The position numbers and the translations under genes are program-made. From Gammaproteobacteria bacterium (GTDB taxonomy: Bacteria; Pseudomonadota; Gammaproteobacteria; Burkholderiales; Burkholderiaceae_B): a DNA stretch of 49,358 bases. Shown piece after piece: positions 10,579-19,695 of the stretch. Under the pieces are notes generated by a model that saw only the letters and a program-made list of their open reading frames with translations, was not told where the DNA came from and did not search any database. The stretch spans positions 1-49,358 of the forward strand of contig JAURJT010000036.1 in assembly GCA_030832095.1 (NCBI GenBank). Reading direction: 5' to 3'. Position 1 is the stretch's first letter, and every line of letters starts with the position of its first letter.

Positions 10579-11259
10579 TCAGACTGCGCGATTGGGTTGC
10601 AGTTTGAGTATGTCAGGGTGCTCTTTGTAAAAATCAAGAAGATGAGCAACAACGTCTTCAGGCTCGTCTGCAATAAAAAAGGTTTTGGGATCGATGTTGT
10701 TGATTAAGCTATTGCCGGTTAGCTGCTCTTGAATCCAGCACATCAAACCACCCCAAAAAACTGTTCCAACTAAGATGACAGGCCCATACGGGACTTTGCC
10801 TGTTTGCATCAAGGTCAAGGCCTCAAACAGCTCGTCAAGTGTACCGAAGCCGCCTGGCAACACCACATAGGCCAAGCTATGCATGAAAAAGGTCGATTTG
10901 CGTGACACAAAGTGTCTAAACGGTAATTCAATGCTTAAAAAGGGGTTGGCCTGGGCTTCGTGATGTAGCTTAATATGCAGCCCGATGCTCGTTCCGCCAG
11001 CCTCAAAGGCCCCTTTATTCGCGGCCTCCATGATGCCAGGCCCTCCACCGGCAATGACGGTAAAGCCTGCTTTCGCAAGTAACTGCGCGATTTTTTCGCT
11101 TTTTTGATAATGCTCAGACTCGGGTTTAATACGAGCACTGCCAAATAAGCTGATGGCAGGCCCAATATTGGCCAGAGTCTCGGCGGCTAGCACCATCTCT
11201 GACATAATTTGGGTTGTTTGCTGCTGAATCAGCGAAATCTCTTCTTTTTTGTGGCCCAT
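10579..11259 (-). CDS. LOG-family (TIGR00730) Rossmann-fold protein
   Basis: Members of this family act as cytokinin-riboside 5'-monophosphate phosphoribohydrolases, releasing the base from a nucleotide; in bacteria most are uncharacterised and some act as nucleotide hydrolases (PpnN type). The 226-residue product has the diagnostic glycine-rich GGGPGIMEAAN from 71, catalytic Arg120-Lys121 (SRKST) and PGGFGTLDE at 135-143. Its ATG (11259-11257) overlaps the polA ATG on the other strand within CATG. Moving the start to residue 19 would cut into what looks like conserved sequence, so I keep the long form; no upstream start is available. Confidence 0.85.
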   Translation of the reverse strand: MGHKKEEISLIQQQTTQIMSEMVLAAETLANIGPAISLFGSARIKPESEHYQKSEKIAQLLAKAGFTVIAGGGPGIMEAANKGAFEAGGTSIGLHIKLHHEAQANPFLSIELPFRHFVSRKSTFFMHSLAYVVLPGGFGTLDELFEALTLMQTGKVPYGPVILVGTVFWGGLMCWIQEQLTGNSLINNIDPKTFFIADEPEDVVAHLLDFYKEHPDILKLQPNRAV

Positions 11260-13978
11260 GAAAAAAACCCTGTTGCTCGTCGATGGATCAAGTTACCTGT
11301 ATCGCGCCTTTCATGCGATGCCAGATTTGCGTAATACTCAAGGCGAGCCCACGGGTGCCATTTATGGCGTTGTCAACATGATGCGCAGAATCTTGCTTGA
11401 CTATCCTGCGCAATACGCAGCCTGCGTGTTCGATGCGCGTGGCAAAACATTTCGCGATGATTTATACCCTGACTATAAATCACATCGTCCGTCTATGCCC
11501 GAAGAGCTTGCCAGCCAGATCGAGCCGATTCACGCGGCAATACGCGCGATGGGCTGGAGCGTGCTCAGTGTGCCAGGGGTCGAGGCCGACGATGTGATCG
11601 GCACACTCGCGCAGTGGGCGCAACAGCAAGACATCCACACCGTCATCTCGACCGGCGATAAGGATTTGGCACAGTTGGTGACCAGCCACATCACGCTGGT
11701 GAACACCATGTCAAACGAAGAACTCGACCCTGAAGGGGTGCTGCGCAAGTTTGGCGTCACACCCAGCCGCATCGTCGATTACTTAATGCTTGTGGGTGAC
11801 ACGGTTGATAATGTTCCGGGGGTACAAAAAGTCGGCCCTAAAACCGCCGCGAAATGGATCGACGAATTTGGCTCGATTGAGGCGTTGGTTGAACGTGCCT
11901 CTGAGGTCAAAGGCGTGGCTGGCGAAAACTTGCGGGCGGCGATTGGTCAGTTCACCTTAACGCGCGAGCTCTTAACCATTAAAACTGATTGCGAGCTACA
12001 CGCAGAAGTGCCTGACATAGAAATTCTTGCACCAAAGCCGCAAGATAAAGACACCCTCACGGGCTTGTTTGAACGCTACGGTTTTAAGTCCTGGTTGCGT
12101 GAGTTAACCGGCGAACCCACCCGCGTGCCTACGGGCGATGCGCGTGTGGCGGCAGAGCCGGTTCGCCCGGCCGCACCTGACCAAACGCATTATCAAATGG
12201 TGACAGACTGGGCGACGCTTGATGAGTGGCTTGCTCGGGTGTCAGCGGCGCAATGTGTGGCTTTAGATACCGAGACCACCGCGCTCGAAGCGATGCAGGC
12301 ACGCCTGGTGGGCATTTCGCTCTCAGTTGAGCCGGGCGTCGCTTGTTACATTCCGGTCGCGCATCGCGGTGCTGACGCGCAGGGGCAATTGCCGCGCGCT
12401 GAGGTATTGGCGCGTATGAAAGTTTGGCTTGAAGACCCGCGGCCCACCAAGCTCTTGCATCACGCCAAATACGACACCCATGTTTTTGCAAACGAGGGTA
12501 TTGATTTGCGAGGTGTTGCGGATGACACCATGCTGCAGGCGTATGTGCTCGAGTCACACCGTGGCGTGGGGCTCGAAGATCTGTGTTTGCGTCGCCTGGG
12601 TGTCAAGGGGACGTCTTACGAACAGTTGTGCGGTAAGGGGGCGCATCAAATCGGGTTTGATGAAGTCGACCTTGAACGTGCCACCCACTACGCCTGCGAA
12701 GATGCCGATTTCACGTTGCGTTTGCATCACGTGTTGCGACCAGAGGTGAAGGCGCTTGCCTCGCTTGAGTATATCTACCAGCTTGAAATCTTAGTCTCGC
12801 GTGTGCTGTTTGAAATCGAATGCAACGGTGTCATGATTGACTCGGCTGAGCTTGGTCGACAAAGCCACGTGATTGGTCAAGAGTTGTTGGCTCTCGAGCA
12901 GCGGGCTTACACAATCGCCGAACAGCCGTTTAATTTAAATTCGCCCAAGCAATTGGGTGAAATCCTGTTCACAAAAATGCAGTTGCCGGTAGTGCGTAAA
13001 ACGCCTGGTGGCGCGCCCTCAACCGACGAAGACGTGCTCACGAAGTTGGCAGAAGACTATCCCTTACCTCAGGTTCTGCTCGAGTATCGTGGGCTAGCAA
13101 AACTGAAATCGACCTACACCGACAAACTACCGAAAATGGTGAATGCGAGAACGGGTCGTGTTCACACGCACTACGCTCAAGCTGCGGTCATTACCGGGCG
13201 TCTGGCCTCATCTGAGCCTAATTTGCAAAACATACCGGTACGTTCTGAAGCGGGGCGGCGTGTGCGCGAAGCCTTTGTTGCTACAAATGGCGTCATTATT
13301 TCTGCCGACTATTCGCAAATTGAATTACGTGTGATGGCACACGTCTCGAATGACGCAAATCTGCAGCGTGCTTTTGCGGCGGGCGAAGATATCCATAAGG
13401 CAACCGCCTCTGAAGTGTTCGGGGTCAATCTGCAAGAGGTGTCTTCAGAGCAGCGTCGCGCGGCTAAGGCGATTAACTTTGGTTTGATCTACGGGATGGG
13501 TGCCTTTGGTTTGGCAAGCAATCTGGGTATCACACGCGATGCGGCGCAATCCTATATCGACCGTTATTTCACGCGTTACCCAGGGGTGGCTCAGTACATG
13601 GCCGAGACCCGAGCCTTGGCCCATGCGCAAGGCTATGTTGAGACCGTGTTTGGTCGACGCTTATGGTTAGCCGACATTAATGCCGCCGGTGCGCGTCGTG
13701 CGGGCGCTGAGCGGGCTGCGATTAACGCACCCATGCAAGGTACTGCAGCCGATTTGATCAAGCTTGCTATGGTCGCGGTACAAAATTGGCTTGCGCACGA
13801 ACAACTCCAAACCAAAATGGTCATGCAGGTGCATGACGAATTGGTGTTAGATGTACCGCTGTCTGAAGTCGATCGTATTAAAGACAACTTGCCGGGTTTA
13901 ATGTGTGACGTGGCAAGTTTGCGAGTACCGCTTGTGGCCGAGGTTGGGGTTGGCCCTAATTGGGAGCAAGCGCACTAG
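11258..13978 (+). CDS. polA: DNA polymerase I
   Basis: Pol I fills gaps, removes Okazaki primers and takes part in excision repair. The 906-residue product has the 5'-3' exonuclease (about 1-290), a 3'-5' proofreading domain with DTET from Asp337, HHAKYD and YACEDAD, so proofreading residues look intact, and the polymerase domain with motif A SADYSQIELR (Asp684), motif B RRAAKAINFGLIYG and motif C QVHDELV (His859-Asp860-Glu861). A TTG at 11249 extends the frame by three codons, but MKKTLLLVDGSSYLYRAF is the expected N-terminus. No ribosome binding site is obvious; the upstream sequence is coding sequence of the divergent LOG gene. Confidence 0.97.
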   Translation: MKKTLLLVDGSSYLYRAFHAMPDLRNTQGEPTGAIYGVVNMMRRILLDYPAQYAACVFDARGKTFRDDLYPDYKSHRPSMPEELASQIEPIHAAIRAMGWSVLSVPGVEADDVIGTLAQWAQQQDIHTVISTGDKDLAQLVTSHITLVNTMSNEELDPEGVLRKFGVTPSRIVDYLMLVGDTVDNVPGVQKVGPKTAAKWIDEFGSIEALVERASEVKGVAGENLRAAIGQFTLTRELLTIKTDCELHAEVPDIEILAPKPQDKDTLTGLFERYGFKSWLRELTGEPTRVPTGDARVAAEPVRPAAPDQTHYQMVTDWATLDEWLARVSAAQCVALDTETTALEAMQARLVGISLSVEPGVACYIPVAHRGADAQGQLPRAEVLARMKVWLEDPRPTKLLHHAKYDTHVFANEGIDLRGVADDTMLQAYVLESHRGVGLEDLCLRRLGVKGTSYEQLCGKGAHQIGFDEVDLERATHYACEDADFTLRLHHVLRPEVKALASLEYIYQLEILVSRVLFEIECNGVMIDSAELGRQSHVIGQELLALEQRAYTIAEQPFNLNSPKQLGEILFTKMQLPVVRKTPGGAPSTDEDVLTKLAEDYPLPQVLLEYRGLAKLKSTYTDKLPKMVNARTGRVHTHYAQAAVITGRLASSEPNLQNIPVRSEAGRRVREAFVATNGVIISADYSQIELRVMAHVSNDANLQRAFAAGEDIHKATASEVFGVNLQEVSSEQRRAAKAINFGLIYGMGAFGLASNLGITRDAAQSYIDRYFTRYPGVAQYMAETRALAHAQGYVETVFGRRLWLADINAAGARRAGAERAAINAPMQGTAADLIKLAMVAVQNWLAHEQLQTKMVMQVHDELVLDVPLSEVDRIKDNLPGLMCDVASLRVPLVAEVGVGPNWEQAH

Positions 13979-14032
13979 ACACACGCAACAGCCCAGCAGT
14001 ACTGGTCAGACAATGACTAGGTTGGCTCAGTC

Positions 14033-14062
14033 AAAAAAATAGCCCCATCGCTGGGGCTATTT
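14033..14062. terminator. bidirectional intrinsic terminator between polA and htpX
   Basis: An 11-bp perfect stem (14037-14047 with 14052-14062) around a four-base loop contains AGCCCC/GGGGCT. Seven As on its left (14033-14039) become a U run for transcripts of the minus strand (htpX), and three Ts end it on the plus side for polA. It sits between the convergent stops of the two genes. Confidence 0.85.
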
Positions 14063-14084
14063 AGACCAAAGCGGCAAACCGCTC

Positions 14085-14966
14085 TTACTTCACGCGCAGA
14101 TTTTGTAAAGCGTTGATACGCGCATTGATGGGCGGGTGCGTTGCAAACATCGCGCTAATCCCGCCACCGCCACTGATCCCCGAAGCTTCAAAGCTTTTGG
14201 GCAAAGCGCCAGGCGTCAGGCCGCCGAGGCGTGACAAGGCGCGAATCATCGGTTCGCGCGAGCTGAGCAGCGAAGCTGAACCCGCATCTGCGCGATATTC
14301 GCGCTGACGCGAAAACCACGCTACGATCAAACTCGCTGCGACACCGAAAGCAATTTCGCAAACGATCACCGTTGCGTAATAACCAAGCCCAGTCCCTTTG
14401 TCGTTTTTAAGAATCACGCGGTCAACAAAGTAGCCGACGATTCGAGCTAAAAACACGACAAACGTATTGACCACGCCCTGGATCAGGGTCAGAGTGATCA
14501 TGTCGCCGTTGGCGATGTGCGCCACTTCGTGTGCGAGCACGGCAGTGACTTCTTCTTCGGTCATGCTGTCAAGCAAGCCCGTTGAGACCGCCACGAGCGA
14601 GTCGTTACGAAACGCGCCTGTCGCAAAAGCGTTGGGTTCGCCATCGTAGATTGCCACTTCAGGGTGACCAATGCCGGCGCGATCAGCAATTTGATGCACG
14701 GTGTCGACGAGCCACTGCTCTTTTGCGCCGTTCGGTGCTCGCGGGTCAATCACCCTTGCGCCGGTACTCTGTTTGGCCATCCACTTGCTGATTAAGAGCG
14801 AAAAAATAGCACCCGTAAAGCCAACAATGACAGAAAACACTAACAGCATCTGAACATTGAGGCCTTGCTGCGTCATAAAGCGATTGACACCCAAAATGCT
14901 CAAGGTGGCACTCAGTACCAGCATGACCGCAAGGTTAGTCAGCACAAAAAGAATAATTCGTTTCAT
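14085..14966 (-). CDS. htpX: membrane zinc metalloprotease HtpX
   Basis: HtpX is an inner-membrane M48 protease that degrades misfolded membrane proteins with FtsH. The 293-residue product has membrane segments at about 5-27, 38-60, 158-182 and 195-218, zinc-binding HEVAH at 146-150, and the third ligand Glu223 in [10 protein letters not shown]. Length and order match the family. In enterobacteria it is under CpxR and heat-shock control; the AT-rich upstream region shows no clear sigma-32 or Cpx site. No neighbour shares its pathway. Confidence 0.95.
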   Translation of the reverse strand: MKRIILFVLTNLAVMLVLSATLSILGVNRFMTQQGLNVQMLLVFSVIVGFTGAIFSLLISKWMAKQSTGARVIDPRAPNGAKEQWLVDTVHQIADRAGIGHPEVAIYDGEPNAFATGAFRNDSLVAVSTGLLDSMTEEEVTAVLAHEVAHIANGDMITLTLIQGVVNTFVVFLARIVGYFVDRVILKNDKGTGLGYYATVIVCEIAFGVAASLIVAWFSRQREYRADAGSASLLSSREPMIRALSRLGGLTPGALPKSFEASGISGGGGISAMFATHPPINARINALQNLRVK

Positions 14967-15160
14967 GATCTTTTAAGAGGTGAGAAAAATTGAAAAGGCT
15001 TGCACCATTAAATAAAATATAACTACAAAAACACTTTAATTCACCAAAAAAAACGCAATATGACCGATTCGTTGCTTGGTTGTTACCGGGAACTGCACGC
15101 GTGGTTGATGCCGCGGCCCCGCGCTGAACTCTTTATTGTGGATTTGGACAAGCGGCGGGG
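14967..15160. other. intergenic region between htpX and the Rieske gene
   Basis: The left half (14990-15060) is strongly AT-rich and must carry the htpX promoter, but no convincing -35/-10 pair stands out. The right half, about 15080-15160, is GC-rich and lies downstream of the Rieske stop. It has CCCCGC and GCGGGG segments that could pair over a long loop, without a T run. I see no gene here. Confidence 0.5.
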
Positions 15161-16315
15161 CTAAAAGTTCTCGGTTTCGTTCATGGCTTTGCGATACCAT
15201 TCATGAAAATGCTGCATGCCGTCTTCCATGGGTGACTGATACGGCCCGATTTCTGAGGTACCACGAGCCATTAAAGCGGCTCGCCCTGCGTCCATGCGCT
15301 CGGCGATTTCGTCATCTTCGACCGCGGTTTCCATGTAGGCTTCGCGTTGCGCCTCGACAAACTCGCGCTCAAACAGCGCGATTTCTTCGGGATAGTAAAA
15401 CTCGACGATATTGACCGTTTCAGTGGGTGACTTTGGGTAAAGGGTTGAGAGTACGGCAACATGAGGATAAAGCTCGATCATGTGTGTCGGAAAATACGTG
15501 ACCCAGACCGCACCGAAATCGGGCGCCTGGCCGCCGCGAAATGCTAGCAACTTGTCGTGCCAAACTTTATAGGCTGGTGACCCAGGTTGCGAGAGCGCAC
15601 GATGCACGCCAACGCGCTGCATGCTGTAGTGCTCAGTGAACTCCCAGGACAAATCATCACACGTGACAAAGTGCCCAAGACCCGGATGGAACGGTGCGAC
15701 ATGATAGTCTTCGAGATAAACCTCGATAAAGGTCTTCCAGTTGTAATTGCACTGGTGCACTTCAACGTGATCAAGCACATAGTCTGAAAAATCAAATTCT
15801 GGTCGCTTGAATAATTTGCCGATTTCGGCAACTGGGTCGCGTGGGCCTTCAAAGAGCAAGCCGTGACAATCCTTAAGCGCAAAGCGCTCGAGATTCAGGC
15901 ACGGCGTATTGTCAAAATGCGGTGCGCCCAGTAATTGACCTTGCTGATTGTACGTCCAGCGATGGAGTGGGCACACGATGTTGCCACCAGTATCCCTGAG
16001 GTTGCCATGGGTATTGCTGTGACCTGAGACATTGCCCGTTTGGCCACCCAGCATTAACGCTTGACGATGCCGGCAAACGTTAGAGAGTAGTTCGATGCCG
16101 TTTTGGCCACGCACCAAGACTCTGCCGTTATTTTCGTGAGATAGGCTACGCCAGTCTCCGGGTTGTGGGACGCTTTTTTGGTGCCCGACGTAACGCGAAA
16201 ACTGTTGAAAAATACTCTTTTGCTCGCGCTCAAAGCGGGCTTGGTCAAAATATGTGTCGACAGCAAGCTGGGTACGAGCGGGCGCCAAGTGCGCCATCCG
16301 ACCAATGTCGGTCAT
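15161..16315 (-). CDS. Rieske [2Fe-2S] ring-hydroxylating oxygenase alpha subunit
   Basis: The protein belongs to the large-subunit family of Rieske non-heme iron oxygenases, which hydroxylate aromatic or aliphatic substrates with electrons from a separate reductase. With 384 residues it has Rieske ligands C81-x-H83 and C115-x-x-H118 (CPLHRWTY), and a catalytic domain with LEDYHVAPFH supplying mononuclear iron ligands His205 and His210. The gap between the Rieske motifs is 31 residues, longer than the 15-17 usual for the family. The frame is open to 16444, but the ATG at 16315 has AGAGGG upstream and lies after a terminator hairpin. No reductase or ferredoxin gene is near; the substrate cannot be inferred. 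Confidence 0.85.
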   Translation of the reverse strand: MTDIGRMAHLAPARTQLAVDTYFDQARFEREQKSIFQQFSRYVGHQKSVPQPGDWRSLSHENNGRVLVRGQNGIELLSNVCRHRQALMLGGQTGNVSGHSNTHGNLRDTGGNIVCPLHRWTYNQQGQLLGAPHFDNTPCLNLERFALKDCHGLLFEGPRDPVAEIGKLFKRPEFDFSDYVLDHVEVHQCNYNWKTFIEVYLEDYHVAPFHPGLGHFVTCDDLSWEFTEHYSMQRVGVHRALSQPGSPAYKVWHDKLLAFRGGQAPDFGAVWVTYFPTHMIELYPHVAVLSTLYPKSPTETVNIVEFYYPEEIALFEREFVEAQREAYMETAVEDDEIAERMDAGRAALMARGTSEIGPYQSPMEDGMQHFHEWYRKAMNETENF

Positions 16316-16333
16316 GATTCCCTCTGCACCGAT

Positions 16334-16365
16334 AAAAAAGCCAGGACGGACAGTACCGTTCTGGC
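16334..16365 (-). terminator. intrinsic terminator in the leader of the Rieske gene
   Basis: On the minus strand GCCAGAACGG (16365-16356) pairs with CCGTCCTGGC (16349-16340), nine Watson-Crick pairs and one mismatch or wobble, around a six-base loop. Six Us follow (16339-16334), and the gene's ATG is at 16315. No gene lies upstream in this direction, because xseB is divergent, so the hairpin would end a short leader transcript or act as an attenuator. Confidence 0.75.
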
Positions 16366-16379
16366 GTGAAGAAAACCGG

Positions 16380-16503
16380 ATTGACCGATTAACCTTAAAA
16401 AACCATTGTACCTCAAGGTGTTGAGACCGGATCATCTCGTACAATCAGGGTTTACATCTGTTTGTGTTTAATTTAGACGGTAACCCTGTCTTCGGAGTAT
16501 CGC
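16380..16503. promoter_or_regulatory. divergent promoter region, Rieske gene / xseB
   Basis: On the minus strand TTGAGG, a 17-bp spacer and GTTAAT place a possible start near 16380, some 15-20 bases before the terminator hairpin. On the plus strand TTGACC (16380-16385), 17 bp and CATTGT, or an element near TTTACA (about 16450), could serve xseB. All matches are imperfect. The xseB ribosome binding site GGAG lies at the right end. Confidence 0.3.
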
Positions 16504-16788
16504 TTGACCAAGGCTAACAAAACATCGACCAAACTAGGCGAAGCCGCTACCGAACTCGATCCAAGCCTGCCTGAAGATTTCGAGACGGCGCTCGCTGAGC
16601 TCGAAGCGTTGGTGGCCACAATGGAATCCGGTTCACTTGCGCTCGAACAGTCATTGGCTGCTTACGCTCGTGGTGTAGCTCTGACTCGATTGTGCCAGCA
16701 AAAGCTGGCGCAAGCCGAGCAACAAGTCAAAGTCCTCGAAGCTGGCATGCTGCGCCCCTTTGAAGGTCTGGATGCCGACGCGTCATGA
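16504..16788 (+). CDS. xseB: exodeoxyribonuclease VII small subunit
   Basis: XseB is the small helical subunit of exonuclease VII, which degrades single-stranded DNA from both ends; the catalytic XseA is not in the window. The 94-residue product has the family core FETALAELEALVATMESG at about 27-44, then LEQSLAAYARGVAL and QKLAQAEQQVKVLE. It starts with TTG at 16504, supported by CGGAG eight bases upstream; no ATG is available before the core. The last codon overlaps the ispA start (ATGA at 16785-16788), the usual xseB-ispA-dxs arrangement. Confidence 0.93.
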   Translation: MTKANKTSTKLGEAATELDPSLPEDFETALAELEALVATMESGSLALEQSLAAYARGVALTRLCQQKLAQAEQQVKVLEAGMLRPFEGLDADAS

Positions 16789-17705
16789 GTCTGTCTGCTG
16801 TCGATTTTTCTGCCTGGTTGTCTGAGCGCGCGCAACATGTTGAGCAGGTGTTGGCTCGTGTCTTGCCGCGCGAAGAGGCGGTGCCAGCACGTTTGCATCG
16901 CGCCATGCGCTATTCGGTGCTAGGCGGTGGTAAGCGCGTGCGTGCAGCACTCGTATTTGCGGCTGCGCATGCTTGCCGACCAGCGCTGTCAACGCAATCA
17001 GACGCCGAACGCGAGTACGCGCAAGATCTCGCCGCCGCCGCCGTTGAGCTTGTGCATGCCTACTCGTTGGTACATGATGATTTGCCTTGCATGGATGACG
17101 ATGTCTTGCGGCGTGGTCGCCCCACCGTGCATGTACAGTTTGACGAAGCCACAGCGTTGCTGGCGGGCGACGCCTTGCAACCGCTGGCGTTTGATCTGCT
17201 TGCACAAATGCCAATCGCGCCGCCGTTGATCGTTCAGGCGATTCGTGACCTGGCCCAAGCCGCCGGGAGTTTAGGGATGGCCGGCGGGCAAGCGATCGAC
17301 TTAGAAAGTGTTGGTAAAGCCCTGACTCAGCAAGCTTTGCAACAAATGCATGTTCTGAAAACTGGCGCTTTGCTTGCGGCAAGCGTTTCGCTGGGCGGGT
17401 TGGCCGGCGGTGCAAATGCACAGCAGCGCAGTGCCCTCGACGCGTATTCGGCGGCAATGGGTCTGGCTTTTCAGGTGATTGACGACGTGCTTGATGTCAC
17501 CGCCGATAGTTCTCAGTTGGGTAAAACCCCCGGAAAAGACGCAGCGGCCAACAAGCCGACGTATGTCACACTGATGGGCTTGGCGCAAGCCCGTGCTTTC
17601 GCGGGCGAGTTGCATCAACGCGCGGTGGCCGCTTTAAACCCCTTGGGTGACTCTGCTGCCTTGTTAGCAGGGTTAGCCGATTTCATTGTTTTACGCGATC
17701 ATTAA
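16785..17705 (+). CDS. ispA: farnesyl diphosphate synthase (polyprenyl synthetase)
   Basis: IspA condenses dimethylallyl and isopentenyl diphosphates to geranyl and then farnesyl diphosphate. The 306-residue product has GGGKRVRAAL at 47-56, the first Asp-rich motif DDLPCMDDD at 98-106 followed by RRGRPT, and the second motif DDVLD at 233-237. It lies between xseB, which it overlaps by four bases, and dxs, the first enzyme of the same precursor pathway. Its product feeds the squalene genes at 33539-36586 as well as quinone and undecaprenyl synthesis. The assignment to the C15 enzyme rather than another prenyl length rests on context and length. Confidence 0.94.
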   Translation: MSLSAVDFSAWLSERAQHVEQVLARVLPREEAVPARLHRAMRYSVLGGGKRVRAALVFAAAHACRPALSTQSDAEREYAQDLAAAAVELVHAYSLVHDDLPCMDDDVLRRGRPTVHVQFDEATALLAGDALQPLAFDLLAQMPIAPPLIVQAIRDLAQAAGSLGMAGGQAIDLESVGKALTQQALQQMHVLKTGALLAASVSLGGLAGGANAQQRSALDAYSAAMGLAFQVIDDVLDVTADSSQLGKTPGKDAAANKPTYVTLMGLAQARAFAGELHQRAVAALNPLGDSAALLAGLADFIVLRDH

Positions 17706-17743
17706 AATGGTTGTGATGATTTTTTGTAGAAGTTAAGACACAT

Positions 17744-19606
17744 ATGCCCACCGACTTGCTTGACCGTATTCATTCTCCTGCCGATCTCAAGCCGCTTGAT
17801 AAACGCGAGCTGCGAAAACTGGCAGATCAACTGCGCGCCTTTGTGCTTGATTCTGTGTCGCGCACCGGTGGGCATTTATCTTCAAACCTGGGTACGGTTG
17901 AACTCACAGTCGCCTTGCATTATGTCTATGACACGCCACATGACCGGATTATTTGGGATGTGGGCCATCAGTCTTATCCGCACAAAATCTTGACCGGACG
18001 CAAAGCGGGCATGAGCACGCTCAGACAGTTTGGTGGCATGTCTGGTTTCCCCAAGCGCAGCGAATCTGAATACGACGCTTTTGGGACGGCACATTCTTCT
18101 ACCTCGATTTCTGCGGCGTTAGGCATGGCTGTGGCCTCGCGCAATGCTGGGGTCTCGCGTCAGCACATTGCTGTGATTGGCGATGGCTCGATGTCGGCCG
18201 GCATGGCGTTTGAAGCCATGAATAACGCCGGCGTTACGCCCGATATCAATTTGTTGGTGATTCTCAACGACAACGATATGTCGATTTCGCCGCCAGTGGG
18301 CGCACTCAATCGTTATCTTGCGCGTTTAATGTCGGGGCAGTTTTATGCGGCGGCCAAAAACGTTGGGCGCTCTGTCTTACAACATATGCCTCCGGTGCTT
18401 GAGTTGGCACGCCGCTTTGAAGAGCATGCCAAAGGGATGGTGACGCCGGCCACTTTGTTTGAAGAGATGGGTTTTAACTATGTCGGGCCGATTGACGGAC
18501 ATGATCTCGACTCACTGATTCCAACACTACAAAACATGCGCGCTCTCAAAGGGCCACAGTTTTTGCATGTGGTCACCAAAAAAGGGCAGGGTTATAAGCT
18601 TGCTGAGGCTGACCCCGTGCTGTATCACGGCCCCGGAAAATTTGATCCCTCGATCGGGATTCAAAAGCCTACCGCAACTCCTAAAACGACCTTTACTCAG
18701 GTGTTTGGCACCTGGTTGTGTGACATGGGCGAACAAGACCAGCGTTTAGTGGGTATTACGCCTGCGATGCGCGAGGGCAGTGGGATGGTTGAGTTCGAAC
18801 GTCGTTTTCCTAAGCGTTATTTTGATGTGGGGATTGCCGAGCAACACGCGGTGACGTTTGCCGCAGGCCTTGCCTGTGAAGGTAAAAAACCAGTCGTGGC
18901 GATTTATTCGACCTTTTTGCAGCGCGGCTATGATCAATTGATTCATGATGTGGCACTGCAAAATCTGGACGTGACCTTTGCGCTGGACCGGGCTGGGTTG
19001 GTTGGGGCTGACGGTGCAACGCATGCCGGCAATTACGACATTGCGTTTGTGCGTTGCATTCCGAATATGGTGGTGGCCACGCCCTCTGACGAAAACGAGC
19101 TCAGGTTGCTGCTGTCGACCTGTTATCAGTACCCGGGCCCCGCGACGGTACGCTATCCGCGCGGAGCGGGGGTGGGTGCTGTGCCCCAGGCGGATTTGGC
19201 GACGGTTGAAGTGGGCCGAGGGATGGTGCGTCGGCATGGCAAAAATATTGCGATGTTAGTGTTTGGCACCTTACTGCCCGGCGCGCTTAAAGCCGCCGAG
19301 GCTTTGAATCTGACTGTGGCGGATATGCGTTTCGTCAAACCACTTGATGTGGCGTTGGTGCTTGAATTAGCGGCCACACACACTGGGTTGGTGACGCTCG
19401 AAGAGGGTTCGGTCATGGGTGGGGCGGGCAGTGCCGTGGCAGAAGCGCTGGCGGCAGCGGGGGTGGTGTGTCCGTTGCTACAGCTTGGCTTGCCTGATCG
19501 CTTTATCGATCACGGCGAACAAGGTGCTTTGTTGGCGAGTGTCGGGCTCGATGCGGCCGGTATTGAGCACTCGGTGCGTGCCCGTTTTGCTGCAGAGCTT
19601 GCATAA
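17744..19606 (+). CDS. dxs: 1-deoxy-D-xylulose-5-phosphate synthase
   Basis: Dxs joins pyruvate and glyceraldehyde 3-phosphate, with thiamine diphosphate, in the first step of the MEP isoprenoid pathway. The 620-residue length is typical. Visible are the N-terminal GGHLSSNLG (His44), the thiamine diphosphate/magnesium motif [18 protein letters not shown] from 146, IAEQHAV with catalytic Glu366, and a C-terminal transketolase-like domain. It follows ispA after 38 bases and is probably co-transcribed. The rpsF promoter overlaps its stop codon. Confidence 0.97.
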   Translation: MPTDLLDRIHSPADLKPLDKRELRKLADQLRAFVLDSVSRTGGHLSSNLGTVELTVALHYVYDTPHDRIIWDVGHQSYPHKILTGRKAGMSTLRQFGGMSGFPKRSESEYDAFGTAHSSTSISAALGMAVASRNAGVSRQHIAVIGDGSMSAGMAFEAMNNAGVTPDINLLVILNDNDMSISPPVGALNRYLARLMSGQFYAAAKNVGRSVLQHMPPVLELARRFEEHAKGMVTPATLFEEMGFNYVGPIDGHDLDSLIPTLQNMRALKGPQFLHVVTKKGQGYKLAEADPVLYHGPGKFDPSIGIQKPTATPKTTFTQVFGTWLCDMGEQDQRLVGITPAMREGSGMVEFERRFPKRYFDVGIAEQHAVTFAAGLACEGKKPVVAIYSTFLQRGYDQLIHDVALQNLDVTFALDRAGLVGADGATHAGNYDIAFVRCIPNMVVATPSDENELRLLLSTCYQYPGPATVRYPRGAGVGAVPQADLATVEVGRGMVRRHGKNIAMLVFGTLLPGALKAAEALNLTVADMRFVKPLDVALVLELAATHTGLVTLEEGSVMGGAGSAVAEALAAAGVVCPLLQLGLPDRFIDHGEQGALLASVGLDAAGIEHSVRARFAAELA

Positions 19607-19627
19607 ATCGCGTAAATATACGATAAT
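19599..19627 (+). promoter_or_regulatory. probable promoter of rpsF-priB-rpsR-rplI
   Basis: TTGCAT (19599-19604), a 17-bp spacer and GATAAT (19622-19627) form a good sigma-70 promoter. The -35 overlaps the dxs stop (TAA 19604-19606). Transcription would start near 19634 and give a leader of about 90 bases before rpsF. Confidence 0.6.
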
Positions 19628-19659
19628 CAAAGGCTTTCTTGCTCGACCAACCAGTGTTT

Positions 19660-19695
19660 GGTGTGGCGGGCTGCCCCCGAGGCGCGCTTTTTACA
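19660..19695 (+). promoter_or_regulatory. GC-rich element in the rpsF leader, possible S6:S18 site
   Basis: The leader contains a GC-rich segment with CTGCCCCCGAGGCGCGC (19669-19685) followed by five Ts. In many bacteria rpsF leaders carry a structure with an exposed CCG that binds the S6:S18 complex and represses the operon. A CCCCCG run in a foldable context at this position is suggestive only; I could not fold it with certainty. Confidence 0.25.

Noticed and set aside
14967..15060. Sigma-32 heat-shock promoter for htpX
   Set aside because: No CTTGAAA / CCCAT-like pair with correct spacing is visible in the AT-rich region.
16783..17457. 224-codon minus-strand frame opposite ispA
   Set aside because: Its composition is Arg/Ala/His-rich with no domain, and the plus strand encodes a well-conserved farnesyl diphosphate synthase.
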